Below, piece by piece: positions 1 to 7,571 of a stretch of DNA of 64,000 bases. Numbering within the stretch: the stretch's first letter is position 1; each line of letters opens with the position of its first letter. Source of the stretch: Streptococcus sanguinis (lineage in GTDB: Bacteria > Bacillota > Bacilli > Lactobacillales > Streptococcaceae); the NCBI RefSeq assembly GCF_900475275.1, contig NZ_LS483364.1, positions 62,001-126,000 on the forward strand, given 5' to 3'. The position numbers were made by a program, and so were the translations under genes. Below the pieces are notes generated by a model. The model worked only from the letters and a program-made list of their open reading frames with translations. It ran no database searches and was not told where the DNA came from.

Positions 1-714
1 TATCTCTACATGCTCTTGCCTCAGCTGCGCAAAATGTACGGAGATGGCACTCCAGAATTGCAAGAAATGATGAAATTGCATACGCAATTCTTCAATACAT
101 CACCTTTCTTCCACACCATTATTGCAGGTTTTGACCTAGCTATGGAAGAAAAAGACGGTGTTAAATCAAAAGATGCGGTCAATGGTATCAAGACAGGTCT
201 TATGGGACCATTTGCTCCTCTTGGAGACTCCATCTTTGGCTCTCTTGTGCCAGCCATCATGGGATCTATCGCTGCTACCATGGCTATTGCAGGCCAGCCT
301 TGGGGAATTTTCCTTTGGATTGCTGTAGCAGTTGCTTATGACATTTTCCGTTGGAAACAGTTAGAATTCGCCTACAAAGAAGGGGTCAATCTCATCACCA
401 ACATGCAAAGTACTTTGACAGCTCTTGTTGAAGCGGCTTCTGTATTGGGTATCTTTATGGTGGGTGGTTTGATTGCTACTATGATCAACTTTGAAGTATC
501 CTGGGTATGGAACATCGGTGAAAAAGCTATTGATTTCCAAGACATGATGAATCTGATTTTCCCACGTTTGATTCCAGCAGTCTTTACAGGCTTTATCTTC
601 TGGCTCTTGGGCAAGAAAGGAATGAACTCTACCAAGGCTATCTTCATTATCATTATCATGGCAGTAAGCTTCTCTGCTATCGGCTACTTCCTGCTGGGAC
701 AAGTGCCAGAATAA
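1..714 (+). CDS. agaD: PTS mannose/fructose/N-acetylgalactosamine-family IID subunit (5' end outside window)
   Basis: Membrane subunit IID of a mannose-family phosphotransferase system; with IIC it forms the sugar channel. The reading frame is open from base 1 (YLYMLLPQLRKMYGDG...), so the ATG at 10 is internal and the true start lies left of the window; family members carry about 35 more N-terminal residues. Visible family features are the PELQEMMK/HTQFFNTSPF region and hydrophobic helices in the C-terminal half. It sits 11 bases before the IIA gene and upstream of agaS, lacD and galM, which suggests an amino sugar or galactose-type substrate (galactosamine or GalNAc). That substrate is inferred from context; the family call is firm. 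Confidence 0.93.
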   Translation, partial: YLYMLLPQLRKMYGDGTPELQEMMKLHTQFFNTSPFFHTIIAGFDLAMEEKDGVKSKDAVNGIKTGLMGPFAPLGDSIFGSLVPAIMGSIAATMAIAGQPWGIFLWIAVAVAYDIFRWKQLEFAYKEGVNLITNMQSTLTALVEAASVLGIFMVGGLIATMINFEVSWVWNIGEKAIDFQDMMNLIFPRLIPAVFTGFIFWLLGKKGMNSTKAIFIIIIMAVSFSAIGYFLLGQVPE

Positions 715-725
715 TGGAGTGATTT

Positions 726-1130
726 ATGAGTAAGAAATTAGTTTTAGTCAGTCATGGTCGCTTTTGTGAAGAACTGAAAACCACTACGGAAATGATTATG
801 GGGCCTCAGGAAGATATCCATGCAGTAGCCCTGCTTCCGGAGGAAGGTCCAGAAGACTTCGTAGCTAAATTCTTAGAGACGGTCAAAGATTTTGAGGATT
901 ACTTGGTCTTTGCGGATCTCTTGGGGGGCACTCCTTGTAATGTAGTCAGCCGTTTCATTATGGAAGGACAGGATATCGAGCTTTATGCGGGGGTCAATCT
1001 GCCCATGGTCATTGAGTTTATTAACTCTTCTTTGACAGGAGCAGAAGTTAGCTATCCATCCAAGGCAGCAGAGAATATTGTTAAGGTCAATGATGTCTTG
1101 GCTGATCTAATGGATGATGAAGATGAATAA
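726..1130 (+). CDS. agaF: PTS mannose-family IIA subunit
   Basis: Cytoplasmic phosphocarrier of the same PTS. It would take phosphate from HPr on a histidine and pass it to IIB. The protein is 134 residues, the size of a stand-alone EIIA-Man domain. The N-terminal LVLVSHGRF motif places the phosphorylatable histidine at residue 10, and the LLGGTPCN loop typical of the fold lies around residues 65-72. A ribosome binding site (GGAGTGA) precedes the ATG. It follows the IID gene closely, so both are read from one mRNA. The 312-base gap downstream separates it from agaS. Confidence 0.94.
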   Translation: MSKKLVLVSHGRFCEELKTTTEMIMGPQEDIHAVALLPEEGPEDFVAKFLETVKDFEDYLVFADLLGGTPCNVVSRFIMEGQDIELYAGVNLPMVIEFINSSLTGAEVSYPSKAAENIVKVNDVLADLMDDEDE

Positions 1131-1361
1131 AAGCTTGAACAGCCACTTCTAGTTAGGTCAAGTCCTTGCGCTGTCAGCAGATGGGAGACTGATGATAGCT
1201 GAGGATTGACCACAGTGGTTGATTCAAGCATACTGGTCTAAGAGGAATTTGGGAGATGCCTCTTGGCCTAGGGAAATGGATGGTTCAGCATTGCAAAATG
1301 CAGTCGCTGTCTGGTTTGAAAAAGCTTGTTAAAAGCATATTTCAAGCCTAGCCATCGTCGC
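1131..1361. other. Intergenic spacer with no supported gene
   Basis: This is the larger part of a gap between the PTS IIA gene and agaS. No tRNA or recognisable regulatory RNA is seen. One plus-strand frame stays open for about 40 codons to a TAA at about 1330 (ending ...AVAVWFEKAC) but has no convincing start or ribosome site. It could be a decayed gene end. The imperfect inverted repeat that follows is listed separately. Confidence 0.4.
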
Positions 1362-1425
1362 GGGGGTGGGACAGCGAGCCGAAAATCTTGGATTTTCTGG
1401 ATTTCTGTCTCGCTCCCCCTTTTTT
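1362..1425 (+). terminator. Imperfect inverted repeat with T-tract before agaS
   Basis: GGGGGTGGGACAG on the left faces CTGTCTCGCTCCCCC on the right, followed by TTTTTT. The arms are imperfect but GC-rich, so this can act as a terminator or attenuator between the PTS genes and agaS. The GTGGGACAG arm resembles small interspersed inverted repeats common between streptococcal genes, which is a recollection rather than a search result. Confidence 0.55.
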
Positions 1426-1454
1426 CAAAATAATGGAAAGGAATGAGAAAGAGA

Positions 1455-2621
1455 ATGTTAGATTATTCACAGGAAGAATTGCAGCGTCTGGGGGCTGACA
1501 TCACAACGAGAGAAATCTATCAGCAGCCTGAGGTTTGGCAGGAAGCCTTTGACAGTTACAAGGCTCAAGCCACAGCTATCGCTGCTTTTCTGAAAAAAAT
1601 CGAGAACAAACATGACTACATCAAGGTCATTTTTTCCGGAGCTGGCTCATCAGCCTATGTCGGAGATACTTTGACTCCTTATTTTAGGCAGATTTATGAT
1701 GAGCGCAAATGGAATTTCAACGCCATTGCAACGACAGATATCGTGGCCAACCCCTTGGTGCATCTGAAGAGAGAAGTACCGACGGTACTGGTTTCCTTTG
1801 CCCGCAGCGGAAATTCCCCAGAAAGTGTAGCGACCGTGGACTTGGCCAAGCAGTTGGTAGATGACTTGTACCAGATTACCATTACTTGTGCTGTCCAAGG
1901 CAAGCTAGCCCAGCAGGCCCAAGGTGATGAAAAGAATCTTTTGCTCCTGCAGCCGGAAGCTTCTAATGATGCTGGCTTTGCCATGACCTCTAGCTTCAGC
2001 TCTATGATGCTGACAGCCCTTTTGGTCTTTGACCGGGCTGAACTAGACCAGAAGGAAGCTAAGGTTGCGGCTTTGATTCAGCTCAGTCAAGATGTTTTAG
2101 GCCGCGTTGCAGATGTGCAGCAGCTGGTTGATTTGGATTTCAGTCGGGTCATTTATCTGGGGGTAGGGCATTTCTTTGGTTTGGCACATGAAGCCCAGCT
2201 TAAGATTTTAGAGTTGACAGCCGGCCAAATTGCGACCATGTACGAAAGCCCAGTCGGTTTCCGGCATGGACCTAAGTCGCTGATTAACCAAGACACCGTC
2301 GTTCTGGTCTTTGGTTCGGCAGATGCCTATACCAAGGCTTATGATTTGGATTTGGTGCGGGAAGTGGCTGGTGACGGGATTGTCCGCAGGCTGGTGATGC
2401 TGACTGACCGGGAGGAGCAGTTGGAAGGAGTCGAGCAAGTAGTGCTAAGTACCCAAGAGCCTCTGGGAGATAGCTATCGCATCTTCCCTTACATTGTTTA
2501 CGCTCAGCTCTTTGCCCTCTTGTCCTCGCTCAAGGTCAAAAACCGTCCAGATACACCGTCTCCGACAGGCACGGTCAATCGTGTAGTACAGGGAGTTATC
2601 ATTCACCCTTTTGGGCAGTAA
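1455..2621 (+). CDS. agaS: AgaS-type sugar isomerase/deaminase (two SIS domains)
   Basis: Predicted ketose/aldose isomerase or galactosamine-6-phosphate deaminase producing tagatose-6-phosphate, which LacD's pathway then uses. The first SIS domain shows FSGAGSSAYVGDTL and the SFARSGNSPES phosphosugar-binding loop. The second contains YLGVG, LKILELTAGQ and ESPVGFRHGPKS. I chose the ATG at 1455 (MLDYSQEEL) because AAAGGAA lies about 11 bases upstream and AgaS proteins usually begin this way. An in-frame ATG at 1443 has its ribosome site abutting the codon. The result is 388 residues, normal for the family. lacD follows after 14 bases. Confidence 0.92.
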   Translation: MLDYSQEELQRLGADITTREIYQQPEVWQEAFDSYKAQATAIAAFLKKIENKHDYIKVIFSGAGSSAYVGDTLTPYFRQIYDERKWNFNAIATTDIVANPLVHLKREVPTVLVSFARSGNSPESVATVDLAKQLVDDLYQITITCAVQGKLAQQAQGDEKNLLLLQPEASNDAGFAMTSSFSSMMLTALLVFDRAELDQKEAKVAALIQLSQDVLGRVADVQQLVDLDFSRVIYLGVGHFFGLAHEAQLKILELTAGQIATMYESPVGFRHGPKSLINQDTVVLVFGSADAYTKAYDLDLVREVAGDGIVRRLVMLTDREEQLEGVEQVVLSTQEPLGDSYRIFPYIVYAQLFALLSSLKVKNRPDTPSPTGTVNRVVQGVIIHPFGQ

Positions 2622-2635
2622 GAAAAGGAAAAGTT

Positions 2636-3673
2636 ATGGAGAAATTACAAATCAGTCACAAAAAAGTGAGCCATTTGAAAAAACTATCAAACGAGCAGGG
2701 GATTATCGGGGCTTTGGCCATTGACCAGCGTGGCTCGCTCAAGAAAATGCTGGCCAGCGGAGAAGATGCGCCATCTGGTGACCAAGCTCTGGTTCAGTTT
2801 AAAGAATTAATCTCTAGTCAGCTGACGCCCTATGCCAGCTCCATCCTGTTGGATCTGGAGTTCGGTCTGCCAGCAGCCGAGCTGCGAGCTGCGTCCTGTG
2901 GGCTAATAGTGGCCTACGAGAAGACCGGCTATGATGCGACAGCCGAGGGCCGCCTGCCGGACTTGCTGCCTAACTGGTCAGCTAGTCGCATCCGAGACAT
3001 GGGCGCAGATGCCGTTAAGGTCTTGATTTACTATGATGTGGACGACAAGCCAGAAATCAACGATATCAAGCAGGCCTGGGTTGAGCGCGTGGGCAGTGAA
3101 TGCTTAGCTGAGGATATTCCCTATTTTCTGGAGATTTTGACCTATGACGCTAAGAGTGACAGTGTCTTGGACGCTAACTATGCCAAGCTTAAGCCGCATA
3201 AGGTCAACGAGGCAGTCAAACTCTTTTCAGATTCCCGCTATCATGTAGATGTCTTAAAGGTTGAAGTGCCGGTCAATATGAACTTTGTCGAGGGCTTCAC
3301 AAAAGAAGGAGTTCAGCCAGTCTACAGCGTGACGGAAGCCCGAGCTTTCTTTAAAGAACAGTCAGATGCGACGCACTTGCCTTTCATTTTCCTCAGCGCT
3401 GGTGTCAGTGCCGAGCTTTTCCAAGAAACGCTGCGGCTAGCCCATGAAGCGGGCTCACAGTTTAACGGCGTTCTGTGTGGACGGGCTACCTGGAAGGATG
3501 CAGTCTCAGTCTTTGCCCAAGAGGGAGCTGCAGCAGCTCAAGCGTGGCTGGACGAGACAGGCCGTCAGAATATCGAGGATCTTAATCAAGTCTTGCGCCA
3601 AACAGCGGTGTCTTGGGTGGACAAGCTTGACCTGCCTTTTGAAGACAGGACTTGGCAAGTTCGTGATTTTTAG
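2636..3673 (+). CDS. lacD: Tagatose 1,6-bisphosphate aldolase
   Basis: Class I aldolase of the LacD family, cleaving tagatose-1,6-bisphosphate to dihydroxyacetone phosphate and glyceraldehyde-3-phosphate. ALAIDQRGSL near the N-terminus and VDVLKVEVPVN (candidate Schiff-base lysine) in the middle are family hallmarks. At 345 residues it is somewhat longer than the roughly 326-residue LacD of lac operons, mainly at the C-terminus. It is read with agaS upstream and galM 24 bases downstream. No lacC-type kinase is in the window, so that step must be encoded elsewhere. Confidence 0.94.
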   Translation: MEKLQISHKKVSHLKKLSNEQGIIGALAIDQRGSLKKMLASGEDAPSGDQALVQFKELISSQLTPYASSILLDLEFGLPAAELRAASCGLIVAYEKTGYDATAEGRLPDLLPNWSASRIRDMGADAVKVLIYYDVDDKPEINDIKQAWVERVGSECLAEDIPYFLEILTYDAKSDSVLDANYAKLKPHKVNEAVKLFSDSRYHVDVLKVEVPVNMNFVEGFTKEGVQPVYSVTEARAFFKEQSDATHLPFIFLSAGVSAELFQETLRLAHEAGSQFNGVLCGRATWKDAVSVFAQEGAAAAQAWLDETGRQNIEDLNQVLRQTAVSWVDKLDLPFEDRTWQVRDF

Positions 3674-3697
3674 CAGGATAGATAAAAGAGGTTTTGT

Positions 3698-4744
3698 ATG
3701 AAATCTTACCGAGAATCCATTTTTGGCAAGCTGGGCGGTCAGGAGATTCTGGCTTATACTTTTGAAAACGATCGAGGTTATCGACTGACAGTCATGAACT
3801 ACGGAGCGACCGTCATCCAGTATGTCACTCCTGATAAAAATAATCACTTTGACAATATCGTCGTTGGCTTTGATCAGTTTGAGGACTATATTGGGAACAG
3901 CCCTAAGCACGGAGCCAGCATTGGTCCAGTTGCTGGACGTATTGCTGGTGCAACATTTGATCTGAATGGTCAGACCTTTCAGCTAGAGGCCAATAATGGC
4001 TTAAACTGCAACCATAGTGGATCCAGCGGCTGGGACAGTAGCGTTTTTGAAGTAGAGGAAGTCAGTAATGACGGACTTACCTTTTATACAGAGCGGACTG
4101 ACGGAACTGGCGGCTTCCCGGGCAATCTGAAAATCTGGATTTCCTATACCCTGACAGAGAAGGGCAAGCTGGAAATCTCCTATCAAGTCCAGACAGATCA
4201 AGATACCTTGGTCAATCCGACCAACCACAGCTATTTCAACCTGTCAGGTCGTTTCAATCAGCCCATTGATGACCATATCCTGCAGCTCAATACTGGTGGT
4301 GTCTATCCTATCGCAGCTGACGGTCTTCCTGAAAAAAAGGCTGATGCAGAGCGTGACTTTGTCAAGAAGCTGACCAAGGGCGCTTCCCTTAAAGAAATTT
4401 TCGCTGCGACCGATGAGCAAATTCGGCTAGTATCTGGCTTGGATCATCCTTTTGCTCTAAACCCAAGCCGAGATCAGGCAGGGACGCTCTATTATCCAGC
4501 ATCGGGCCGCCGCCTGACTATTGAGACTCAGGCGCCCTGCTTAGTGATTTATTCAGCGAATTGTGTGGATGATTCGGTTCAGTTTGACGGCCAGCCTATG
4601 ATTCAGCATAATGGCTTGGCTCTGGAAGCCCAGGCCCTGCCGGATGCCATTCACAGCAGCCAGCAGTCAGATGTCATTCTCAAGGCCGGTCAGATTTTTA
4701 CCAGCAGGACGGTGTATTTTGCTGATGTACCAGCAACTTTATAA
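3698..4744 (+). CDS. galM: Aldose 1-epimerase (mutarotase)
   Basis: Interconverts alpha and beta anomers of galactose-type sugars. The catalytic histidine motif NPTNHSYFNLSG and the late LALEAQALPDAIH segment with the catalytic glutamate are both present. It is 348 residues, typical length. The start follows GAGGTTTTGT. It is the last gene of the PTS-agaS-lacD-galM group and is followed by a strong terminator at 4770. The same agaS-galM linkage is known from pneumococcal host-glycan operons. Confidence 0.95.
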   Translation: MKSYRESIFGKLGGQEILAYTFENDRGYRLTVMNYGATVIQYVTPDKNNHFDNIVVGFDQFEDYIGNSPKHGASIGPVAGRIAGATFDLNGQTFQLEANNGLNCNHSGSSGWDSSVFEVEEVSNDGLTFYTERTDGTGGFPGNLKIWISYTLTEKGKLEISYQVQTDQDTLVNPTNHSYFNLSGRFNQPIDDHILQLNTGGVYPIAADGLPEKKADAERDFVKKLTKGASLKEIFAATDEQIRLVSGLDHPFALNPSRDQAGTLYYPASGRRLTIETQAPCLVIYSANCVDDSVQFDGQPMIQHNGLALEAQALPDAIHSSQQSDVILKAGQIFTSRTVYFADVPATL

Positions 4745-4769
4745 AGAAACAATCGCGAAAGAGCACAAA

Positions 4770-4798
4770 AAACGGCAGTACCTCCTTCTGCCGTTTTT
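4770..4798 (+). terminator. Terminator after galM
   Basis: The stem ACGGCAG/CTGCCGT with a nine-base loop is followed by a T-run. It lies 25 bases after the galM stop and should end the amino sugar operon transcript. Confidence 0.88.
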
Positions 4799-4903
4799 CT
4801 TGGTCCAGTTTTCAGAGACTATGTTTTCATAAGTAGCTAATCTTAAGCAAGGAAAAAGGCTCCACTATCAAAAGCAAAATCTTTTTTGCTAACTGAATTT
4901 TAC

Positions 4904-4936
4904 TTTAAGTTTTTCTTAAGCTAAGGCTGCTATACT
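4904..4936 (+). promoter_or_regulatory. CiaR box and promoter of small RNA 1
   Basis: TTTAAG (4904-4909), five T bases, then CTTAAG (4915-4920) matches the TTTAAG-N5-TTTAAG direct repeat of the response regulator CiaR with one change. The -10 box TATACT (4931-4936) begins exactly ten bases after the repeat, the same spacing as at the other two copies in this window. Confidence 0.85.
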
Positions 4937-4942
4937 TATTCT

Positions 4943-5034
4943 TATCAAATGAAGCCCCCTAACTTTGTTTGATAATCCTAAACTTTTTCATAATAATCTC
5001 CCATAAAGGCCACCCAATCCGGTGGTCTTTTTTT
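4943..5034 (+). ncRNA. CiaR-dependent small RNA (csRNA) 1
   Basis: Predicted transcript of about 92 nucleotides from just after the -10 box to the T-run of a rho-independent terminator. It has three parts. A 5' hairpin is closed by TTATCAAA/TTTGATAA with a C-rich loop (GCCCCCTAAC). An unpaired A/U-rich linker contains AATCTCCC. The terminator is GGCCACC/GGTGGTC followed by seven T bases. CCCCCU and CUCCC can pair with Shine-Dalgarno sequences, which is how csRNAs are known to repress translation initiation. The 3' 58 bases are identical to the second copy. The exact 5' end is inferred from the -10 box. Confidence 0.85.
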
Positions 5035-5112
5035 GCTCAAATTTTAGAATAAGACAGGATGTTTATCGGATTGTAACTCAAATGTTAAATTTTAAAGGAT
5101 ACGTTATACAAA

Positions 5113-5145
5113 GTTAAGGTTTCTTTAAGTTAGGGGCAGTATACT
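5113..5145 (+). promoter_or_regulatory. CiaR box and promoter of small RNA 2
   Basis: GTTAAG (5113-5118), five bases, TTTAAG (5124-5129) forms a CiaR-type direct repeat with one change. TATACT (5140-5145) again starts ten bases downstream. The layout is identical to the copy at 4904. Confidence 0.85.
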
Positions 5146-5151
5146 ATGAGT

Positions 5152-5246
5152 ATCAAATGAAGACCTCCTAACTTTATTTGATAGAAATCCTAAACTTTTT
5201 CATAATAATCTCCCATAAAGGCCACCCAATCCGGTGGTCTTTTTTT
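5152..5246 (+). ncRNA. CiaR-dependent small RNA (csRNA) 2
   Basis: Predicted transcript of about 95 nucleotides. The 5' hairpin is TATCAAAT/ATTTGATA and its loop contains CCTCCT, a near-perfect anti-Shine-Dalgarno sequence. The linker again carries AATCTCCC, and the terminator is GGCCACC/GGTGGTC with seven T bases. From about 5189 to 5246 it is identical to small RNA 1, so the pair probably arose by tandem duplication with a period of roughly 210 bases. It ends about 60 bases before ruvB. Confidence 0.85.
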
Positions 5247-5267
5247 GTGTTCAGACGCGAATTAGAT

Positions 5268-5298
5268 TTGCTTCCTCGGCTTTATTTTCTGCTATAAT
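5268..5298 (+). promoter_or_regulatory. ruvB promoter placed for a leaderless or near-leaderless mRNA
   Basis: An extended -10 box, TGC-TATAAT, has its hexamer at 5293-5298. The best -35 candidate is TTGCTT (5268-5273) at a long 19-base spacing. Transcription should begin around 5304-5306 and the ruvB ATG is at 5305, leaving no room for a leader or ribosome binding site. Confidence 0.65.
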
Positions 5299-5304
5299 AG
5301 TTCT

Positions 5305-6303
5305 ATGAGTAGAATTTTAGATAATGAATTAATGGGCGATGAGGAATTAGTGGAGCGCACCTTGCGTCCCCAGTATTTACAGGAGTATATCGGTCAGGAC
5401 AAGGTCAAGAACCAGCTGAAGATTTTTATTGAAGCGGCTAAGCTAAGGGATGAGGCGCTGGACCACACCCTGCTTTTTGGCCCTCCAGGTCTGGGGAAGA
5501 CGACCATGGCCTTTGTCATTGCCAATGAACTAGGCGTAAATCTCAAGCAGACTTCTGGTCCGGTGATTGAAAAGTCCGGTGATTTGGTTGCGATCTTAAA
5601 TGACCTTGAACCGGGTGATGTCCTCTTTATAGATGAGATTCACCGCTTGCCAATGGCAGTAGAGGAAGTGCTGTACAGCGCTATGGAAGACTTTTACATC
5701 GACATTATGATTGGCTCAGGTGAGACCAGTCGCAGCGTCCATCTGGATTTGCCGCCTTTCACTCTGATTGGGGCGACCACTCGGGCAGGCATGCTGTCCA
5801 ATCCTCTGCGGGCTCGCTTTGGAATTACTGGTCATATGGAGTATTATGAAACTGGCGACTTGACGGAAATTGTCGAGCGGACTGCAGAGATTTTTGAGAT
5901 GGATATTACCCACGAGGCTGCGAAGGAGCTGGCTCTGCGTAGTCGAGGCACTCCGCGGATTGCCAATCGTTTGCTCAAGCGGGTGCGGGATTACGCGCAG
6001 ATTATGGGCAATGGCCTGATTGATGATAAGATAACCGATCAGGCTCTCTCCATGCTGGATGTGGACCAGGAAGGGCTGGACTATGTGGATCAGAAGATTT
6101 TGAAGACTATGATTGAGGTCTATGGTGGCGGTCCGGTAGGGCTGGGAACCCTCTCGGTCAATATTGCTGAGGAGCGTGAAACAGTGGAGGACATGTATGA
6201 GCCTTACCTAATTCAGAAAGGCTTTGTCATGCGGACACGGACTGGGCGCGTGGCTACCCGCAAAGCCTATGAGCATTTAGGATATGAGTATATGAAGGAA
6301 TGA
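5305..6303 (+). CDS. ruvB: Holliday junction branch-migration ATPase RuvB
   Basis: Hexameric AAA+ motor that drives branch migration with RuvA, encoded here at 62446. Walker A GPPGLGKT is at residues 59-66 and Walker B with DEIH at about 110-113. GATTRAG and the C-terminal winged-helix region ([25 protein letters not shown]) follow. It is 332 residues, full length. The start is fixed by the conserved MSRILDNE N-terminus, and no Shine-Dalgarno sequence precedes it. The stop overlaps the next gene. Confidence 0.97.
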   Translation: MSRILDNELMGDEELVERTLRPQYLQEYIGQDKVKNQLKIFIEAAKLRDEALDHTLLFGPPGLGKTTMAFVIANELGVNLKQTSGPVIEKSGDLVAILNDLEPGDVLFIDEIHRLPMAVEEVLYSAMEDFYIDIMIGSGETSRSVHLDLPPFTLIGATTRAGMLSNPLRARFGITGHMEYYETGDLTEIVERTAEIFEMDITHEAAKELALRSRGTPRIANRLLKRVRDYAQIMGNGLIDDKITDQALSMLDVDQEGLDYVDQKILKTMIEVYGGGPVGLGTLSVNIAEERETVEDMYEPYLIQKGFVMRTRTGRVATRKAYEHLGYEYMKE

Positions 6304-6869
6304 TGACAGAAAAGGAGATTTTAGACCGACTAGGTCAAGCTCCAGACATCCGAGGAATTTTGGAAATTATTCGCAGTCTGGAGCTCAAGGATTCTTGGTT
6401 AGCGGCTGGATGTGTGAGGAATTTTATCTGGAATATGCTGTCAGAGCGACCAGGTTTTGATTCTGACACGGATGTAGATGTCATTTTCTTTGATCCGACT
6501 TATGCTGAGGCAGAGAGGATAGAGCTGGAAGCCAAGCTCAAGGCAGACTGGCCACAGTATCGATGGGAGCTGAGAAATCAAGCCTATATGCACCGCCATA
6601 GTCCTGGAACGGCGCCTTATAAAAATGCTCGCGAAGCCATGAGTAAGTATCCTGAGCGCTGCACGACTATCGGACTGCGCTTGCTGGCAAATGATAAACT
6701 GGAACTTTTTGCTCCCTATGGTTTGAAGGATATCTTAAACTTTCAGGTCAGACCGACTCCTCATTTTCTTGAAAATAAGGAGCGTCAGCGTGTCTATGCT
6801 GAGCGCTTGGCTAAGAAGAACTGGCAGAAACGCTGGCCGCAGCTGGAATATCACTATCCTGATAAATAG
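6303..6869 (+). CDS. Nucleotidyltransferase family protein
   Basis: A 188-residue protein of the bacterial nucleotidyltransferase-like family I associate with PF06042. GCVRNFIWN and DSDTDVDVIFFD resemble the glycine and paired-aspartate motifs of the polymerase-beta-like fold, so nucleotidyl transfer is possible but the substrate is unknown. Two adjacent ATG codons (6300 and 6303) overlap the ruvB stop, and AAGGA just upstream can serve either. It is probably translated from the ruvB mRNA by coupling. Confidence 0.8.
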   Translation: MTEKEILDRLGQAPDIRGILEIIRSLELKDSWLAAGCVRNFIWNMLSERPGFDSDTDVDVIFFDPTYAEAERIELEAKLKADWPQYRWELRNQAYMHRHSPGTAPYKNAREAMSKYPERCTTIGLRLLANDKLELFAPYGLKDILNFQVRPTPHFLENKERQRVYAERLAKKNWQKRWPQLEYHYPDK

Positions 6870-6900
6870 GTATAAGCTAAGAGTAAAATGTTTAAGTTAT

Positions 6901-6933
6901 TTTAAGGAAGTTTTAAGAAATGGATATTATACT
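6901..6933 (+). promoter_or_regulatory. CiaR box and promoter of small RNA 3
   Basis: A perfect direct repeat TTTAAG-GAAGT-TTTAAG (6901-6917) lies ten bases before TATACT (6928-6933). An additional TTTAAG half-site lies just upstream at 6891-6896. This is the best CiaR site of the three in the window. Confidence 0.88.
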
Positions 6934-6939
6934 ATAACC

Positions 6940-7025
6940 AAGTTAAGAAATTAACTTAACTCCTAAAACTTTTTTCTTTTTAAAAAATAATCTCCCTACA
7001 AAAAGCCACCAAACGGTGGTTTTTT
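6940..7025 (+). ncRNA. CiaR-dependent small RNA (csRNA) 3
   Basis: Predicted transcript of about 86 nucleotides between the nucleotidyltransferase and phosphatase genes. A 5' hairpin GTTAAG/CTTAAC is followed by ACTCCTAAAAC, an A/U-rich linker with AATCTCCC, and a terminator GCCACC/GGTGGT with six T bases. It shares the architecture and the CTCCC element with the two upstream copies but its 5' part has diverged. ORFs that overlap it look spurious. Confidence 0.83.
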
Positions 7026-7114
7026 GCTATTTTCAGACATAATAGGAGTAGGGCTTGCCAGTTTTCAACGAGAATCAGGAAACTGTAAACGATTCAGGGC
7101 TAGTTTTTGCCATT

Positions 7115-7127
7115 ATTTTGTTATAAT
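7115..7127 (+). promoter_or_regulatory. Extended -10 promoter of the phosphatase operon
   Basis: TGT-TATAAT, hexamer 7122-7127, lies 17 bases before the ATG of the tyrosine phosphatase gene. No good -35 is at standard spacing, as expected for an extended -10 promoter. Confidence 0.6.
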
Positions 7128-7144
7128 AGATAGCGAGGTATTCT

Positions 7145-7567
7145 ATGAAGAAAATTGTATTTGTATGTTTGGGCAACATCTGCCGCAGTCCGATGGCAGA
7201 GTTTGTCATGAAGAGTTTAACAGACCAGTTGAAAATCGAGAGCCGGGCAACTTCAAGCTGGGAGCACGGCAATCCCATTCATCAGGGAACACAGGCTATT
7301 TTTGAGAAATATGCCATTTCTTATGATAGGGACAAGACTTCTCAGCAGATTTCGGCAGCGGATTTTGCGGATTTTGACTACGTCATCGGTATGGATGAAA
7401 GCAATGTCCGAGATTTGAAGCGGATGGCGCCCGAGGATTTTCAGTATAAAATTTATCAGTTTGAGGAAGAAAGTGTGCCAGATCCTTGGTACACAGGAGA
7501 TTTTGATCAAACCTATGATTTGGTCTTGGCTGGCTGCAAGAAGTGGCTGGAGCGTTTGGATGGATAG
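7145..7567 (+). CDS. Low-molecular-weight protein-tyrosine phosphatase
   Basis: Cytoplasmic phosphatase of the LMW-PTP/arsenate reductase fold. The P-loop CLGNICRS starts at residue 8 (nucleophile Cys8, Arg14), and the general acid aspartate is in VPDPW (Asp113). Length is 140 residues, typical. The frame runs directly on to a MORN-repeat membrane protein and an OatA-like acyltransferase with tiny gaps or overlaps, which points to a cell-envelope role. No tyrosine kinase gene is nearby, so its substrate is unknown. Confidence 0.93.
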   Translation: MKKIVFVCLGNICRSPMAEFVMKSLTDQLKIESRATSSWEHGNPIHQGTQAIFEKYAISYDRDKTSQQISAADFADFDYVIGMDESNVRDLKRMAPEDFQYKIYQFEEESVPDPWYTGDFDQTYDLVLAGCKKWLERLDG

Positions 7568-7571
7568 GAAT

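Noticed and set aside
4943..5246. Near-identical repeats could be read as a mobile element or a small tandem repeat array
   Set aside because: Each copy has its own CiaR box, -10 and terminator at fixed spacing, so they are duplicated small RNA genes, not an insertion sequence.
7024..7305. 93-codon frame overlapping small RNA 3 end and the phosphatase gene
   Set aside because: It is out of frame with a clear tyrosine phosphatase and begins within a terminator.
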